From Anaeramoeba flamelloides (lineage: Eukaryota > Metamonada > Anaeramoebidae): DNA of 64,000 nt. The stretch covers positions 11,424,001-11,488,000 of the forward strand of contig JANTQA010000032.1 in NCBI GenBank assembly GCA_027625915.1, in the 5' to 3' direction. Position numbers and translations under genes: made by a program. Shown here piece by piece: positions 25,822-37,352 of the stretch. Positions within the stretch are counted from its first letter, which is position 1. Every line of letters starts with the position of its first letter. Below the pieces are notes generated by a model. It ran no database searches and was not told the origin of the DNA. It saw only the letters and a list, made by a program, of their open reading frames with translations.

Positions 25822-26674
25822 CTTGCTGTATAAAATTTGGATTCTCTAAAATAAATACTTTAGAAAAATTCCCTCAAAATGTTCCAGAATTTGAATTATT
25901 TTTTGATTAGTAAAATTCCTTAGTATTCGTGCCTTAAAGTTGAGCCCGACGGGAATGATTGGAAAAGAAGGTCCTTAATATCATTTTTTTATTAATGCTT
26001 GTTTGATTTTTTGAAGATATTTTAGTTTTTTGAAACTACCTATATGAAAAAAAAAAAAATGGAAAAAAAAAACCATAATAAAAAAAAATTAACCACATTA
26101 AAAAAAATGATCAAAATGATTCAAAAAATATTTAAAAAATGTAATCCCAAGACTATAATTTATTTTTAAAAAGATTTTATTGTATTATGAGTTGATATTT
26201 CTTATAAGTGATTGTAAATCCCTAGTACCAGTATAAAAGTAAAAAAATACCTTTTTTTTTGTCATTTTTTTTGAATTAACTTTTTTGAAATATCTTTAAT
26301 TTATAGTTTTGAACCAAGAATTTTTCTAGGTTTAAATAGTCATAAATTTTTGCATTTCAGGCAACTTTTTGTTCATTGAGCTTTTGAAAAAGGAGATTGA
26401 AAAAAAATTAAAAAAAAAATAGCCAATTTTCGTTTTTTTAATAGTCCTGGGTCTTTAAAAGTATCGATAAATATCCTATAATTATTTTTTTGTAAACTTA
26501 CTTTTATGATCCAAAAATTTTTAGAGAATTTTAAAAAATAATAATCTTTAATTATCAAAAGTTTAACATCTTGGGATTATATTCTGTATCAATTTATTTT
26601 ATTTTATTATTTTATTTTTTAAGTGTAAAATACTAAGATATTATCTTGTTCATTTGTTTTTTATTTATTTGTTA
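25530..26674. other. intergenic with an AT microsatellite
   Basis: Holds an (AT)n run at about 25783-25818. Just after it, short plus-strand stretches (25820-25910 and 25932-25979, the latter including IRALKLSPTGMIGKEGP) look protein-like but are too short to assign. Otherwise A+T-rich filler. Confidence 0.35.
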
Positions 26675-26872
26675 CAGTCAGTTTCACTTTTAAGGCACAA
26701 ACTTTCAACGAAATTTAAGGCACAAAAAAAATCTGAAATTAAAGCACATTTTTTGGAATTTGTTTTTTTTACAATTTATTTTACTAGAATTTGAATTTTG
26801 AGCCTTAATTTGAGATTTTTTTTGTGCCTTAAATTTCGTTGAAAGTTTGTGTCTTAAAAGTGAAACTGACTG
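26675..26872. mobile_element. palindromic mariner-type MITE, family E copy 2
   Basis: 198 bp, CAGTCAGTTTCACTTTTAAG at the left and its near-exact complement at the right, flanked by TA on both sides. The best preserved copy of the family and therefore probably the youngest. Almost the whole element can fold into one hairpin. Confidence 0.85.
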
Positions 26873-27824
26873 TATTTGGTTTTTTTACTTTTTGTAAATC
26901 AACAGAAAGAAAAGAAATCTGATAAAATTGTATAAAATAATTGAAGAAAAAAAAGATATTGTCATCAAATAAATTTACCTTTACAAATAAAAAAAAAAAT
27001 ATTCTGAAAAGTAAGCGGGTGTTAAATTTGAACTTTTATAAATTCAATTAAAAAGTTAACCAAAATCCAAAAAAAAAAAAAAAAAAATGAAATTTAAATT
27101 CCCATAAACCAAGAAACCTCAAATATATTAAAAAATCTTATAAATAAACAAACCCCGCAAGTATTTTTTTTCAACGTTGTGATTTCTTTTTAATTATGTT
27201 TAAGATTTCAAAAAAATGAAAATACAAAAAAAAAACATTTTAAAACTTTTAATTATATATAAAAAATGGATGAAATAAAATTTTTGAATTTTAGTTCACT
27301 ATTCTTGTTATTATTTGTGAAATAAAATATTATTTAATTAAAATGAAAATAGAATTTATGTTTAGATCATGAAAAATCAAAGATTGGAAAAAAAAATAAA
27401 AATAACTTTAAAAAAAAATTGTTATTTATCCATATTATTAACACTGAAAATGATTTTCATCTCAAAAAAGAAAATTTCTTCTTTGAATTTTTGGTAATAA
27501 AAAATTATTTTAAAAACTAAACACTTAAGGTAGATTTTGTTTGATATATCAGGTAAAATTTCAATTAGATGTTATTACCTATTTAATTCAAAAAAATTTT
27601 AGTGAGAAGAATTACAATTTACTAAAAAATAAAATATAAAAAGTATTAATTTCAATTTATATATGAATTAAATCTAAGGTGTCGCCTAGAACAAACCCCT
27701 TATTTTTTGAATTTTTTTATGATTTCTGAGACTAAATAGAGTTTTAGTATTTAGTTGTTAAAATTAATTTTTATCACAAAATACTAATATACGGATTACC
27801 TTGATTTTTCCCTTAGATTATTTA
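26873..27824. other. intergenic, nothing recognised
   Basis: A+T-rich with long A-runs. No open frame above chance, no repeat match that I could see. Confidence 0.4.
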
Positions 27825-28005
27825 TTAAGGGACTATTCTCAATTATTTTTTTTTTTGGAAAATTTCTAAATAAGGATTTATTCTCTAGAAATATGTTTAA
27901 TATTGAAAATACAAGGGATTTTTCAAATCAAAGTTACAGGCAAAAAATTTTCTTATTCTCAATTAATTGTCGGGTAAAAAAATTTAATTAAGATTAGTCC
28001 CTTAA
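27825..28005. mobile_element. family F MITE, copy 1
   Basis: 181 bp. Ends TTAAGGGACTATTCTC and GATTAGTCCCTTAA are inverted. Internal blocks (TATTGAAAATA, AATTTCTAAATAAGGATT, TTTTTCAAATC) match 32401, 58103 and 59472. Non-coding. Confidence 0.75.
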
Positions 28006-28372
28006 AAAAAATTTTATTTAAAAAAATCATATTGTAGGTAATATATACAAAAAATCGAAATGTATGTTTGAAATTAATACTCTTGAAAAACAAAAACTGA
28101 TCATTTGTTATCAAAGATGATCCAAAAAGTTAGAATTTTGTTTTAATTGAATTACTCATTAATTATAATTCAAATCAAAGAAAGAAATTTGTTAAGAAAA
28201 GAGTTAAAATATCAAGAATCAAGACACCAATGATCATCGAAAGAAAAATTTTGAATAATAGACAAAAAAAAAACCTACTTTTATTGGAGAAATTCCAGAT
28301 TTCTAAATTAGCAAATATTCATAAAATTTCATTTTTTATTTTACACACTTATCAACTTTTTATAATTCTCAA
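28006..28372. promoter_or_regulatory. upstream region of the nucleoplasmin-like gene
   Basis: About 370 bp between a family F element and the start codon at 28373. Must hold the promoter if transcription starts locally. No TATA-type or initiator element can be singled out in this A+T background. Confidence 0.25.
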
Positions 28373-28833
28373 ATGTTATCAGGAGCCTTTGGACAAGAAA
28401 TTGAACAAAAAAAACAATACAAGAACAAATTGGTCACCATTATGCACATTCACCATGCCACAATTGACACAAATGCAAAGCCAGGTGAAAGAGTGCATTT
28501 ATATTTACATAAAAACGAAATGAAAATTTTGCTCTGTACATTAATAGAGGGTGCTTGTGAAAATGTGAAACTAGACTTATTACTCTTCCCAGGTATTGAA
28601 AATGATCTTTTTCTGTTTGATTTTAATTACGTAATTTCTTTAAATATTTTTCTTATTGTGCATGTTGTTGGGAATATCCCTCTTTCTCTTTGTTATTTTT
28701 AGGTGAAGAAATTTCCTTTACAGCTGAAGGATCTGGATCAACTTCAATCCATCTTGTTGGTGTACAAGAAGAATTAAAGGACGACTTGGAAAATTTTGAA
28801 GGTGATTCAGAAGAAGATTCTCAAGAAAATTAG
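28373..28833 (+). CDS. nucleoplasmin-like (NPL) domain protein, putative histone chaperone (two exons)
   Basis: Exons 28373-28592 and 28703-28833 give 116 residues; the 110-bp intron (GTATTG..TTTTTAG) splits the glycine codon of FPG/GEEISF. The protein reads as one NPL beta-barrel of the type found at the N-terminus of insect and fungal FKBP39-like prolyl isomerases and in plant HD2 proteins: start MLSGAFGQEI, then IHHATIDTNAKPGERVHLYL, LLCTLIEGACENVKLDLL and EEISFTAEGSGSTSIHLVG. The acidic C-terminal tail (DDLENFEGDSEEDSQEN) is typical of histone-binding nucleoplasmins. No FKBP catalytic domain follows, so this is a stand-alone NPL protein, probably nuclear. Function is inferred from the fold only. 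Confidence 0.8.
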
Positions 28834-29227
28834 AAATGGTGGTTGGATCATTTCAAAGACACAATCCTTTCCAAAAAATAATCCGTGGTAAGAGTACAAA
28901 TACCACCATCTTTTGAAAGAGGTTGTGATGCTAATTCAAAAATTTGACAATTAATATTCAAAATGACCATCATCAACGGTGGCTGAATTGCTGAAAAACT
29001 AAAACAAAAAATATTTAATGTGCTTTTCAATAAAACAATAGACCAAAACCCAAAATAACTATTAATCAATTTTTCCAAAATTTATGAAAGTTTTGGGATT
29101 TAAATGCTTATTATTACTATAGAGGGTTTTATTTTCTCAATCTTAAAATGTTTTTATCTTTTTTATTTTGGTTTTGTTTCTCTCGTAATTATGAATATTA
29201 CAGACATTTCAAGCCAAGTGCCGAAGA
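28834..29227. other. 3' region of the NPL gene with an exon-like minus-strand segment
   Basis: On the minus strand a TTTTTCAG acceptor-like site is followed by 28990-28848, an open stretch ending in TGA that reads like real protein (VILNINCQIFELASQPLSKD, then GGICTLTTDYFLERIV). It would be a terminal exon of a convergent gene. No upstream exon was found before the TIR element at 29228, and I do not recognise the family. Confidence 0.3.
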
Positions 29228-29550
29228 GTAAACTTTCTTTGAATTTTTAAGATCCATCAAAACTTTCTTGAAACTCATTTCAATTGAAATGATCAATTGT
29301 AATTTCTGTAGAATTCTTCACTTATTGTTCTCAAGATTTATAATCCTCGACAAAAAGGAAATTTTTTTACAATTTGTTCACAAAAGTATTAAAAAATTAG
29401 AAAAATACATTGAAAAGATGTTGAAGGCGGTTGTCATTTTTGTAATTTTGTCTTTTGCTTTTAAGACCTTAATTCAGTTCTAACATATATTTCAATTGAA
29501 ATGAGTTTCAAGAAAGTTCTGATGGATCTTAAAAATTCAAATAAAGTTAA
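29228..29550. mobile_element. TIR element, family P
   Basis: About 320 bp with near-perfect 60-bp terminal inverted repeats: TAAACTTTCTTTGAATTTTT at the left and AAAAATTCAAATAAAGTTA at the right, continuing inward to CTCATTTCAATTGAAAT on both arms. A 71-codon frame inside (29268-29483) is partly made of the repeat arm and is not called. No second copy seen in the window. Confidence 0.7.
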
Positions 29551-32355
29551 CCGGTCAGCACTATTTTGGAACGCTTTTATAACTTTTTAAATTGAATTGT
29601 ACCCATTAATTTCCAGACTAAATCGTTTGGTGCTAATTTCTATTTTTTTTTTTACAATTTGATGCGATTTTTCTAAATGAATTAATTGTTTTTTAAAAAG
29701 TATGATATATTTTTCCAATTTTTGAAAAAGTTCAAAATTCAACATATTTCCAATTTATTTCAAAAAAAAATATTTCCTTGAAAAGAAAGAAGGAAATCTT
29801 CATGTTTGTAAAGGTATTGTACCAAAATACGCTTTAAAAATAAAACTTCCAAGCTTTGGAATAACTCAGCAGTCAAAATCTACTTAATTTAAAAAAAAAA
29901 AATTAATAATTATTTTAAACTTGAAAAAAATATACATTTTTTAATTTAAAGTGCAGTCCAAATAAATTTTTTCCTTTTTATTGACCAAAAAAATCAGAGA
30001 AAAAAAAAACAAAAATATTAAATAAAAAATTCCCCCAAAAACTTTTTTAAAACCTAAAAAATTCAACTTATAACTTAAATATATATATTCAATACGATTA
30101 TTTTTAATAATAATAATTAATAACACAATCTTAATTAATTCGAATGACTTAGTAACAACCCAAATATCAAACTTATCAATAGACTTTCCAATTATTTCTC
30201 AAATTTTAAAACTAATTCAAATTAATAATTCTAAAATACAAAAAAAAAAAAAAATAATAGATATAAATAAATAACTTATTTAAATAATAAGTTCCTTATT
30301 TATACTCTGAATATTTGAAAAGGAATATTACCTAATGGTTTATATTTCAAGAAATTTAGCAAATTTTTGATTAAGGGGGCAGTCATTTTTGAACATAAAA
30401 GAAATCTTGTCAAGATCTTCAAAATTTTTTTTTTTGGTAATTTGTGTTTCAACTTATGAAATGGATGAGTTTACCCCATTTAAACAATTTATTGATTTGA
30501 GTCTTTTTTTTTGAAATCCAAAATTTGCATGTTTCTAATATAATACGAAAAAAAGTAACCTTTATTTTGTTTAAGAATTAAGTTAATTCTTGAAAATGGA
30601 AAAAAATATTTTTCGTTATATGTCGGAAAGTATTGATTTCGAATGCAAATTTTTTTTTTATTTGGTTTCTTTTTCTTTTTATTAATCTTTCAATTCAAAT
30701 CTTAGCCAATAAAACTAATTGTGGTATAGGTGATTCAATAAATGAATATTTGATAGAAGTTTAACTATAGTTTATCAATTAAATTGAGATCTGTTATAAA
30801 ACAATTTTTTTCTTTAATGTTTTACAAAAGTTCTTTTCTGTTTTCAAAAAATCAAAAAAATTTTCAGTTTTCAAAAAATTTTTTAACCAATTATTTGGTC
30901 TTATTCATAAGAATCCTTATAACAATTCAATTCATTTTTGTCAGAAAAAAATTGATTTTGAATTTTGAGGATAAAATTAAATAATTCCCAAATATCTTCA
31001 AGAAAATTTATTTTGAAAAATCGAATTTTATCTTAGAACAAAAACAAAATTTCTTTGTAAAATTTTTACATGACTTAAAAATTAAATGATTATAACTACC
31101 CTTCTTAAAAAATACAATTATTTTTTAATCCCTTGAATATATCAATTTTTTGTTTAACCAAAGGTTTTATCTCAAAAAAGAATATATATATATATATATA
31201 TATATTAAGTTTACTGGTAACAACGATTTATTATAAAATAATAATGATCAAAATGGCAATAAATGGTGGTAAAAAATTGATATAATGTGAGAAATAAAAT
31301 GAATTTGAAAGTTTTATTTTTCAGAAAAAATGGAAAAAAAAAATTGATTAAACTAAAGGAATTTTCTTTTATGGCTTTATTAGTAGATCAGAATTTTTTG
31401 ACTCTTTCAATTTACAAAATTTGTAAGTAGAGAATACCACCAATAACATATTTTAAAATTTTGCCTTGCTGTCGTAGAAGACTGATCCCCTAAAATAAAT
31501 GATCAATTTTTTCTGGATCTTCAAGGATTCAAGAATTCAAGAATAGATTTATTTTAAATTGTATTTTTAAAATAAGAAACAAATTTTCAAGGTTATATGT
31601 TCATAAAAATTCTCTAAATTTATTAAAAGTGATATTTCTTCAATATAGAAATGTTTTTACTAATTGTTCTGAATCGAATTCTATCAACAAATTCAAAGAA
31701 AAAATGGTAGATTATGTTATTGGAAATCTAATTGGTAAAAATGAAGTTCTCTTAAAAAATATAACACGCTACTCTAAAGTTGATAAATAAGTTTTTTTAT
31801 TGGATTTAATTATATCCTTGTAAAAATAATTACTCCATTGCCTTTGGGAACACAAATAAATAAGGGTTACTATTATTAGAAGAAAAAGTAAAACTCTTTA
31901 TAATCATAAAGGAAATTTGAACCAACGAAAAAATTCGGATAATGGTTAAATCAAGCCATCAACTTTAAAACAAAATCTGGAAAAGAAAAAAAATTAAAAA
32001 ATGCCAATTTCAAAAAAAAATAAAAAACAATAACAATTTCGAGTTTTCAAATTTTTAAAAAACAAATAAATAAAAAAGAGGGGGGTGTTTATTTTAATAT
32101 ACGAATAATTCTAAATTAATTAAGATATAAAATATTATTTAGAATTATAATTAATTCTAATTTTGGTTCGTTTTAAGAAAGACTAATTTTATATTAGAGT
32201 GTAAGTAAATATTTGTTCATTAAACATTCTTATTATAAAGTTCAAATATTAGTGATTAATTGTTAATCGCCAATCATTAAATTTTCTTTAGTGGACTTGT
32301 ATAAACCGTAATTTTATTTAATAAAAATAACAGTAAATATCAGATAATTTGTTGA
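29551..32355. repeat. family I long repeats, rearranged
   Basis: 29640-30420 matches 13140-13640 and, reversed, parts of 34800-35400. 30700-31180 matches 11650-12130. 31213-31890 matches 12890-13140 plus 13640-14010. The order of blocks differs from the copy upstream of DPP3, so at least one copy is rearranged. A (TA)n run lies at about 31183-31204. No coding content recognised. Confidence 0.5.
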
Positions 32356-32725
32356 AAAATAAATTGAATAAAATTTTCATTCGAATTTGCAAAAAATTGT
32401 TTAAGGGACTAATCTCTATTAAATTTTTTTTACCTAAATTTAATAGAGATTGAGAAAATTTTTTGCCAATTACTTTTATTTGAAAAAACCCCTGTTTATT
32501 TTCAATATTTTACATATTTCTAGATAAGGAATCCTTATTTAGAAATTGGTCAAAAAAAAAAATAATTGGGACTCAAACCTTAAGAGATCAAAAACAAATC
32601 TCAAACTATTTGTTTCCCCTGATAAAATCTTGGTCTTTTATATTTGAGAACTATGGTGTTTTTTTTTTTTATGTATATTTCTTTATTTTCGGAAAGCTGA
32701 ATGAAAATTTTGTCTCTTTTATTTT
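32356..32725. mobile_element. family J MITE, copy 2, interrupted by family F
   Basis: J ends at both sides (AAATAAATTGAATAAAATTT at the left, GCTGAATGAAAATTTTG then TTTTATTTT at the right). Its middle is occupied by a complete family F element at 32401-32583. It ends about 20 bp from the stop codon of the minus-strand gene and so probably lies in that gene's 3' UTR. Confidence 0.6.
32401..32583. mobile_element. family F MITE, copy 2 (nested in J)
   Basis: 183 bp. Left end TTAAGGGACTAATCTC; the right end (GGGACTCAAACCTTAA) is slightly degraded. Matches 58103-58288 along its whole length, including AATTTAATAGAGATTGAG and CCAATTACTT. Confidence 0.7.
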
Positions 32726-32745
32726 ACAACCAAAAATAATTTTTA

Positions 32746-34083
32746 TTAATGATCGATCAAATTTTTTAATTTCAGTAATTGTTTCAACATCTGCAAATCT
32801 TCTTTAATAATTGTCTCATATGCTTCAATTTGATCATTACTTGATGGAATGGTAGTATTATCAGTGAAATTCACCTTAATGGGGTTATTTCTTTCAAAGC
32901 ATTGGAGTTTCACAAGGGTGTCACCATTACTAAAATTCATAAATTGTTCATTATTAAATTCAAATTTTTTTTGATTTTTTTTGATATCTTTGATTGGTTG
33001 CAAATTGCTATGTGGTTGTAAATTGTTTTTTGTGTTATTTGTTGTTGGTTTTAGGGTGCAAACGGTACATTTATTATCTTCAAGTTCAAGTCTATTATTC
33101 AACTTGGAACGGCTTCTTGTTATTCTTCTGCTCTTCGTTATGCTTTTTGATGCTCCTAATGCTCCTGATGAAGGAAAGTTGTTCTGTTGATTGGACGCTA
33201 TGCTTTGTGATCTTTTGTTGTTTTTTTTAATTTGATTTCTTGTTCTCCTTATGGTTCTTGTTTTTGTTTGTGTTTTGTTTGGTGCTTGTGTTGTTGTCTT
33301 GGCTCTTATTTTTGTTTTTGTAGTTTGTTTTTTGTTTTGTGTTTTTGTTTTTGTACTTGTCCTTGACCTTTTTCTCGATATATTTTGTTTGGATTTTTTT
33401 TTTGGGAAATTTTGGGTGTAAGTCAAATACTTTCGGTTCATCTTGGTGTTGTTCACCAAATTGAACCGAGCCTTGAAGAAAAGAGACATTGCCCTTTGGA
33501 TTTTTTGAGTGTCTGAAGAAATAGTTTCTTCTGTCGGGTTTTCGATTTTGGTGACCAATTTGCATACATCACTAATTGAATTCTTTTCGATTGTGATTTT
33601 CCTTGGTGGGTTGACGTTTTGTTGGAAGTGCTTCTTCTTCAATCCAGTAAACCACTCGGGTTTCTCCAAGAAACATGTGGCAACAAGCTTTTCGATAATG
33701 AAAAATTTTTCCAAATATTCTTCTGAATTTACTTCTTCAAGGTACACTTTTTTGAGAATAGATCCATTTTGAAAAGAAAAGGCTAACGTGGGGTGTTCTT
33801 CTTGATTACAAGGCGTTGGTTGGTTTGCAAATAAATTATATTTTTTTAAAAAAAAGAGCATCAAATCTTTTTGGCTTAAGGTCCATCCAATATTGTTCTC
33901 CTCATCAATAACAAACTGTTTTGTTAAAATTTCTGCATTAACTGTTACTGTTTTTGGACAATTAGGGTTCATTAATTGACATTCATCCAATCCTTCGATC
34001 GAATCAGGAAATTGTTGCTGAAGAATATTTAATTTTCGATGAATTGAAGTGATCGTTCTTTTTGGGGCTTTACTATTGTTCAT
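32746..34083 (-). CDS. uncharacterised 445-residue protein, basic Thr/Lys-rich centre
   Basis: Intronless frame from ATG at 34083 to TGA. I do not recognise a family. Residues 1-235 are of balanced composition with likely folded segments (for example EHPTLAFSFQNGSILKKVYL and EYLEKFFIIEKLVATCFLEK). Residues 236-330 are strongly basic and repetitive in T, K, R, N and Q (KTKTQNKKQTTKTKIRA and similar), which suggests a disordered nucleic-acid-binding or nuclear-targeting linker. Residues 331-445 contain a CTVC pair and a final leucine-rich helix (DLQMLKQLLKLKNL). The frame is far longer than chance allows here and its G+C is above the flanks, so it is probably expressed. It may be lineage-specific. 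The first ATG of the frame is used. Confidence 0.7.
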   Translation of the reverse strand: MNNSKAPKRTITSIHRKLNILQQQFPDSIEGLDECQLMNPNCPKTVTVNAEILTKQFVIDEENNIGWTLSQKDLMLFFLKKYNLFANQPTPCNQEEHPTLAFSFQNGSILKKVYLEEVNSEEYLEKFFIIEKLVATCFLEKPEWFTGLKKKHFQQNVNPPRKITIEKNSISDVCKLVTKIENPTEETISSDTQKIQRAMSLFFKARFNLVNNTKMNRKYLTYTQNFPKKKSKQNISRKRSRTSTKTKTQNKKQTTKTKIRAKTTTQAPNKTQTKTRTIRRTRNQIKKNNKRSQSIASNQQNNFPSSGALGASKSITKSRRITRSRSKLNNRLELEDNKCTVCTLKPTTNNTKNNLQPHSNLQPIKDIKKNQKKFEFNNEQFMNFSNGDTLVKLQCFERNNPIKVNFTDNTTIPSSNDQIEAYETIIKEDLQMLKQLLKLKNLIDH

Positions 34084-36595
34084 ATGTTGAGTGTGCTCTT
34101 TGAAGTGTTTGTGAGTTTTTAGTTATAATACTTGTTTCTGGAATTTAAAATTCGAGTAAGAAACTTAAAATAGAGAAATGTTTTTTTTTTTTCTTTTATC
34201 TAAAAAAAAAATTAACAATTTCGAACTTATAAGAAGAAATGATTTTTTTCTCTTTTTGGACTTTCTTTTTTCTTTTGAAACCCCTTTCCTAGCTTTTTAA
34301 TTTAAAATGAGTGAATTTTGGAACAAAATCTAAAGTTTTAAGGAACGAGTAACTCTTATTTATTTTTTTTCACAAAGGTAATAGAGTAATTATTTACAAA
34401 AGGATACAATTAAGACCAATAAGAAACTTCGTTTGTCAACTTTAGAGAAATGAATAATCATTTTTAAAAGATTTCATTTTTCCAAAGGAATTTTCAGTCA
34501 AAAGATCTAGATCCTTTTTTGTTGGGTTTTTGGATCAAATTAGAAAAATAATAATTTGCTAAACAATTTATTTTTGAAGAAATATCACTTTTAGTAATTT
34601 TTGAGAGCCTTTATGAACAAGTAACGTTGTGACTTTAATATTATTTTAAAAATACATCAAAAATAAATCAAATATTGTATCCTTGAAGATCTAAAAAATT
34701 TGAACATTTATTTTATTCACAAATATTTATTCAATTTCTTGAAATTTAAAAGACTTGTCAATATACTTTTTCAAATATATAGAGTATAAACAAGGAACTG
34801 TTGTTTTAAAATCAGGTATTTGATAATATCTATATTATTTTTTTTATTATTGGTAATGATGCATTTGAATTGTTTTATTTGTTTCAAAATCTTGAAAAAA
34901 TTGAGAAATAAATGAAAAACTTATTTGATACATTTAATCATTGGGTTGTTAATGACTTGCTGAAATAATTAAGATTGGGTTTATAATTATTGATTATAAA
35001 TAATCAAATTAAAAAGTATTTCTTTAGATAATAAGTTGAATTTTCCAGGTTTTAAAAAAGTATTTCGGGAGAATTTTTTAATTCGATTCTTTGGTTCTTT
35101 TTCTCATATTTTTTCATTCAATCCCTAGAAAAAATAGATTTGGTATGTTCTTTGAATCAAAAAATTATATTTTTTACAAGTTTAAAATAATTATTGTATT
35201 TTTTTTTGAGATTAAGTAGATTTTTTAAACTTAGTTATTTTAACACTTAGTGGTTTCATTTCTAAAGTGTATTTTTGTACAATTCCTTTACAGGCAATAA
35301 GATTTCAATCTTCTTTCAAAGAAAATAATTTTTTTTAAATAATTTGGAAATATGTTGAATTTTGAACTTTTCATAAATGGGAAAAATGGATCAAACTTTT
35401 AAAAACAATAATTCATTTCTGAAAATAGTATTAAAAGTAAGCCATGTCTTGTAGTTATCAGATTTTCACTTTATTATTCAATTTCAAGATACGGTAAATT
35501 TTTTTTAAATTTGTTAGTAAATGTACTTGAAGATTTTTTTTAGTTTACTAGTCACTTAATAAAATTGCAATAAAAAAATATAAATTTATGATTTTAATAA
35601 CGGGACGCTGAATTCAAGTATAGTACATTTTTTCATTCTTATAAACGACTTTTCAAATTTACCTGAATTTTTGGTGTTTTTAAAAAAAGTATTTTAATGA
35701 AAAGATATTGAAATTTTGAGGTAAAATTTATTTACTGAAATAAAACAAAAAAGATCTCAGAAATTGGTCAAGGTAATTTTGTTTTCTACATGATCTTCAA
35801 TCAAAACAATTTTAAAACTTAAAAAATACTTATTTTTATTGAGTAACTTTTAACAAAAGCCTTTGCAATCCTTTTTCTGAATGCCCATGGTTTAAGGACA
35901 ATAATAGATATTTTTTTGAATTATCAACAAAGAGAATTCATGAACTTAAATTCTATTTTCTCTCGGAGTGGCAAAAATAATTGACTGTAACTACAAGTTT
36001 TTGAGCTCAGATCCTTTAAAGAATTGAATTTTGTTATTGAGTATGATTTTTTAAAACCCACATTCAAAAGAAAAACCTGAAACTTCATATTTGTTTATTT
36101 AGTTTTTTTCATTCGCAAAAATTTTCATATTTAGTATTGTTGGATCTTTAAAAAATTTTTTGAAAAAAAAAATTAAATCTTTTCTTATTTTTTACCCTTT
36201 TTGATAACCTCACTTATAATAAACACCATTGGTTAATAAAAGATCTTTGATCAAAAATTATTTTGTAAAGTACTGATAAATTGCAATTTATGTTTGGAAA
36301 TTTTTACTTGATTTTCATTTTTGAAATTTTTATATTCAAGATTTGAATAAAGCATTTTATCAAGTTAAGTGTTAAGAAACACTCTAAAATCAGTCGGCCT
36401 TCAAAATAATCTTTGTCAGAGACTGTTTGATAAGAAACAGTTCAAAGATTTATTAAAATGGAAAATGAACTAAAATTTTTTTCAAATTTATCAGTATTTT
36501 ACGATTAATGTGGAAAATCCCAATTGTCTAGGTTCTAATAAGATTTTAGTCTAATTTAATTGTATAAAATTTGAATATTATTTTTTTTTAACATG
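34084..36595. repeat. family I repeat and A+T-rich intergenic DNA
   Basis: 34350-35440 is a family I copy that runs parallel to 39320-40430 (AGTAACTCTTATTTA at the start, AGATTGGGTT-ATAATTATTGATTA in the middle, TTTGAATTTTGAACTTTTC-like sequence at the end). 35440-36595 holds nothing I can assign. Confidence 0.5.
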
Positions 36596-37352
36596 TTAAG
36601 GGATTAACGTCTATCAAGGAGAAGCCTAGGATCAAAGTATGTTGTTATTGGAACGTAACTACATTAGTGATACATGGTTCAAATGTCTCTAAAAAATCGA
36701 TTAATCAAATAGTAATATTTGTTGATCTCATCAATTAAAAAAGATCTATGTATTAATAAAAAACCTGAGCAATTTCAGAATAAAATCTGCTTTTCACCAG
36801 AAATTTTTAGGTTGAATTATCAATATTCAGACTACAAAGTCATAAAATATCTTTCTTAAATTTGTGGTGAAATGTAGATTAGTTACTAAAAAAGGCATTT
36901 TTTTTTAAAAATTAAATAATTAATGAATAAAGTTTTTTGTCAAATTATTTCTGAAATCATGGAAATATAATGATGCTACAAGTTTCTTTATCAAAAGAAA
37001 ACAAAACTAATCAGTCTTTGTACTTTTATGTTGATGATTATTGAGTTAATCTTTGAAATTTAAAAATCAAAAAATAGTTACTTTTGGAAGTTCTAAATCT
37101 AAATTATTAAATACCAGAATACTGTATTTTGGGAGTTACTATTTTTAGATTTGGAAAAGGAATTAAAAAAATTTTTTCAAAATGAAAATTTTTTAATTGT
37201 GATCATTAGTAAAAAATGTAATAATTTATTGTTCAATAAGATTTATAATTGATTTTTTAGAGCTATTTGAGCCATGGTGCACTAATATCATTTACACCCA
37301 ATTATAACTCACTTTGATTATAGAGAAATCTATGGTGGTGCTAATCCTTTAA
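36596..37352. mobile_element. family C TIR element, copy 3
   Basis: 757 bp, ends TTAAGGGATTAACGTC and GGTGCTAATCCTTTAA. Uninterrupted copy in the opposite internal orientation to the one at 20892. Shares the AATTTCAAAGATTAACTCAATAA-type block (in complement) with the other copies. Confidence 0.75.

Noticed and set aside
33227-33565. 112-codon minus-strand frame overlapping the 445-aa gene
   Set aside because: Shifted frame over the same A-rich basic region; the long frame is better and continuous.
36370-36475. Short protein-like frame (LFDKKQFKDLLKWKMN)
   Set aside because: Only about 34 codons, no start, no splice context and no homology.
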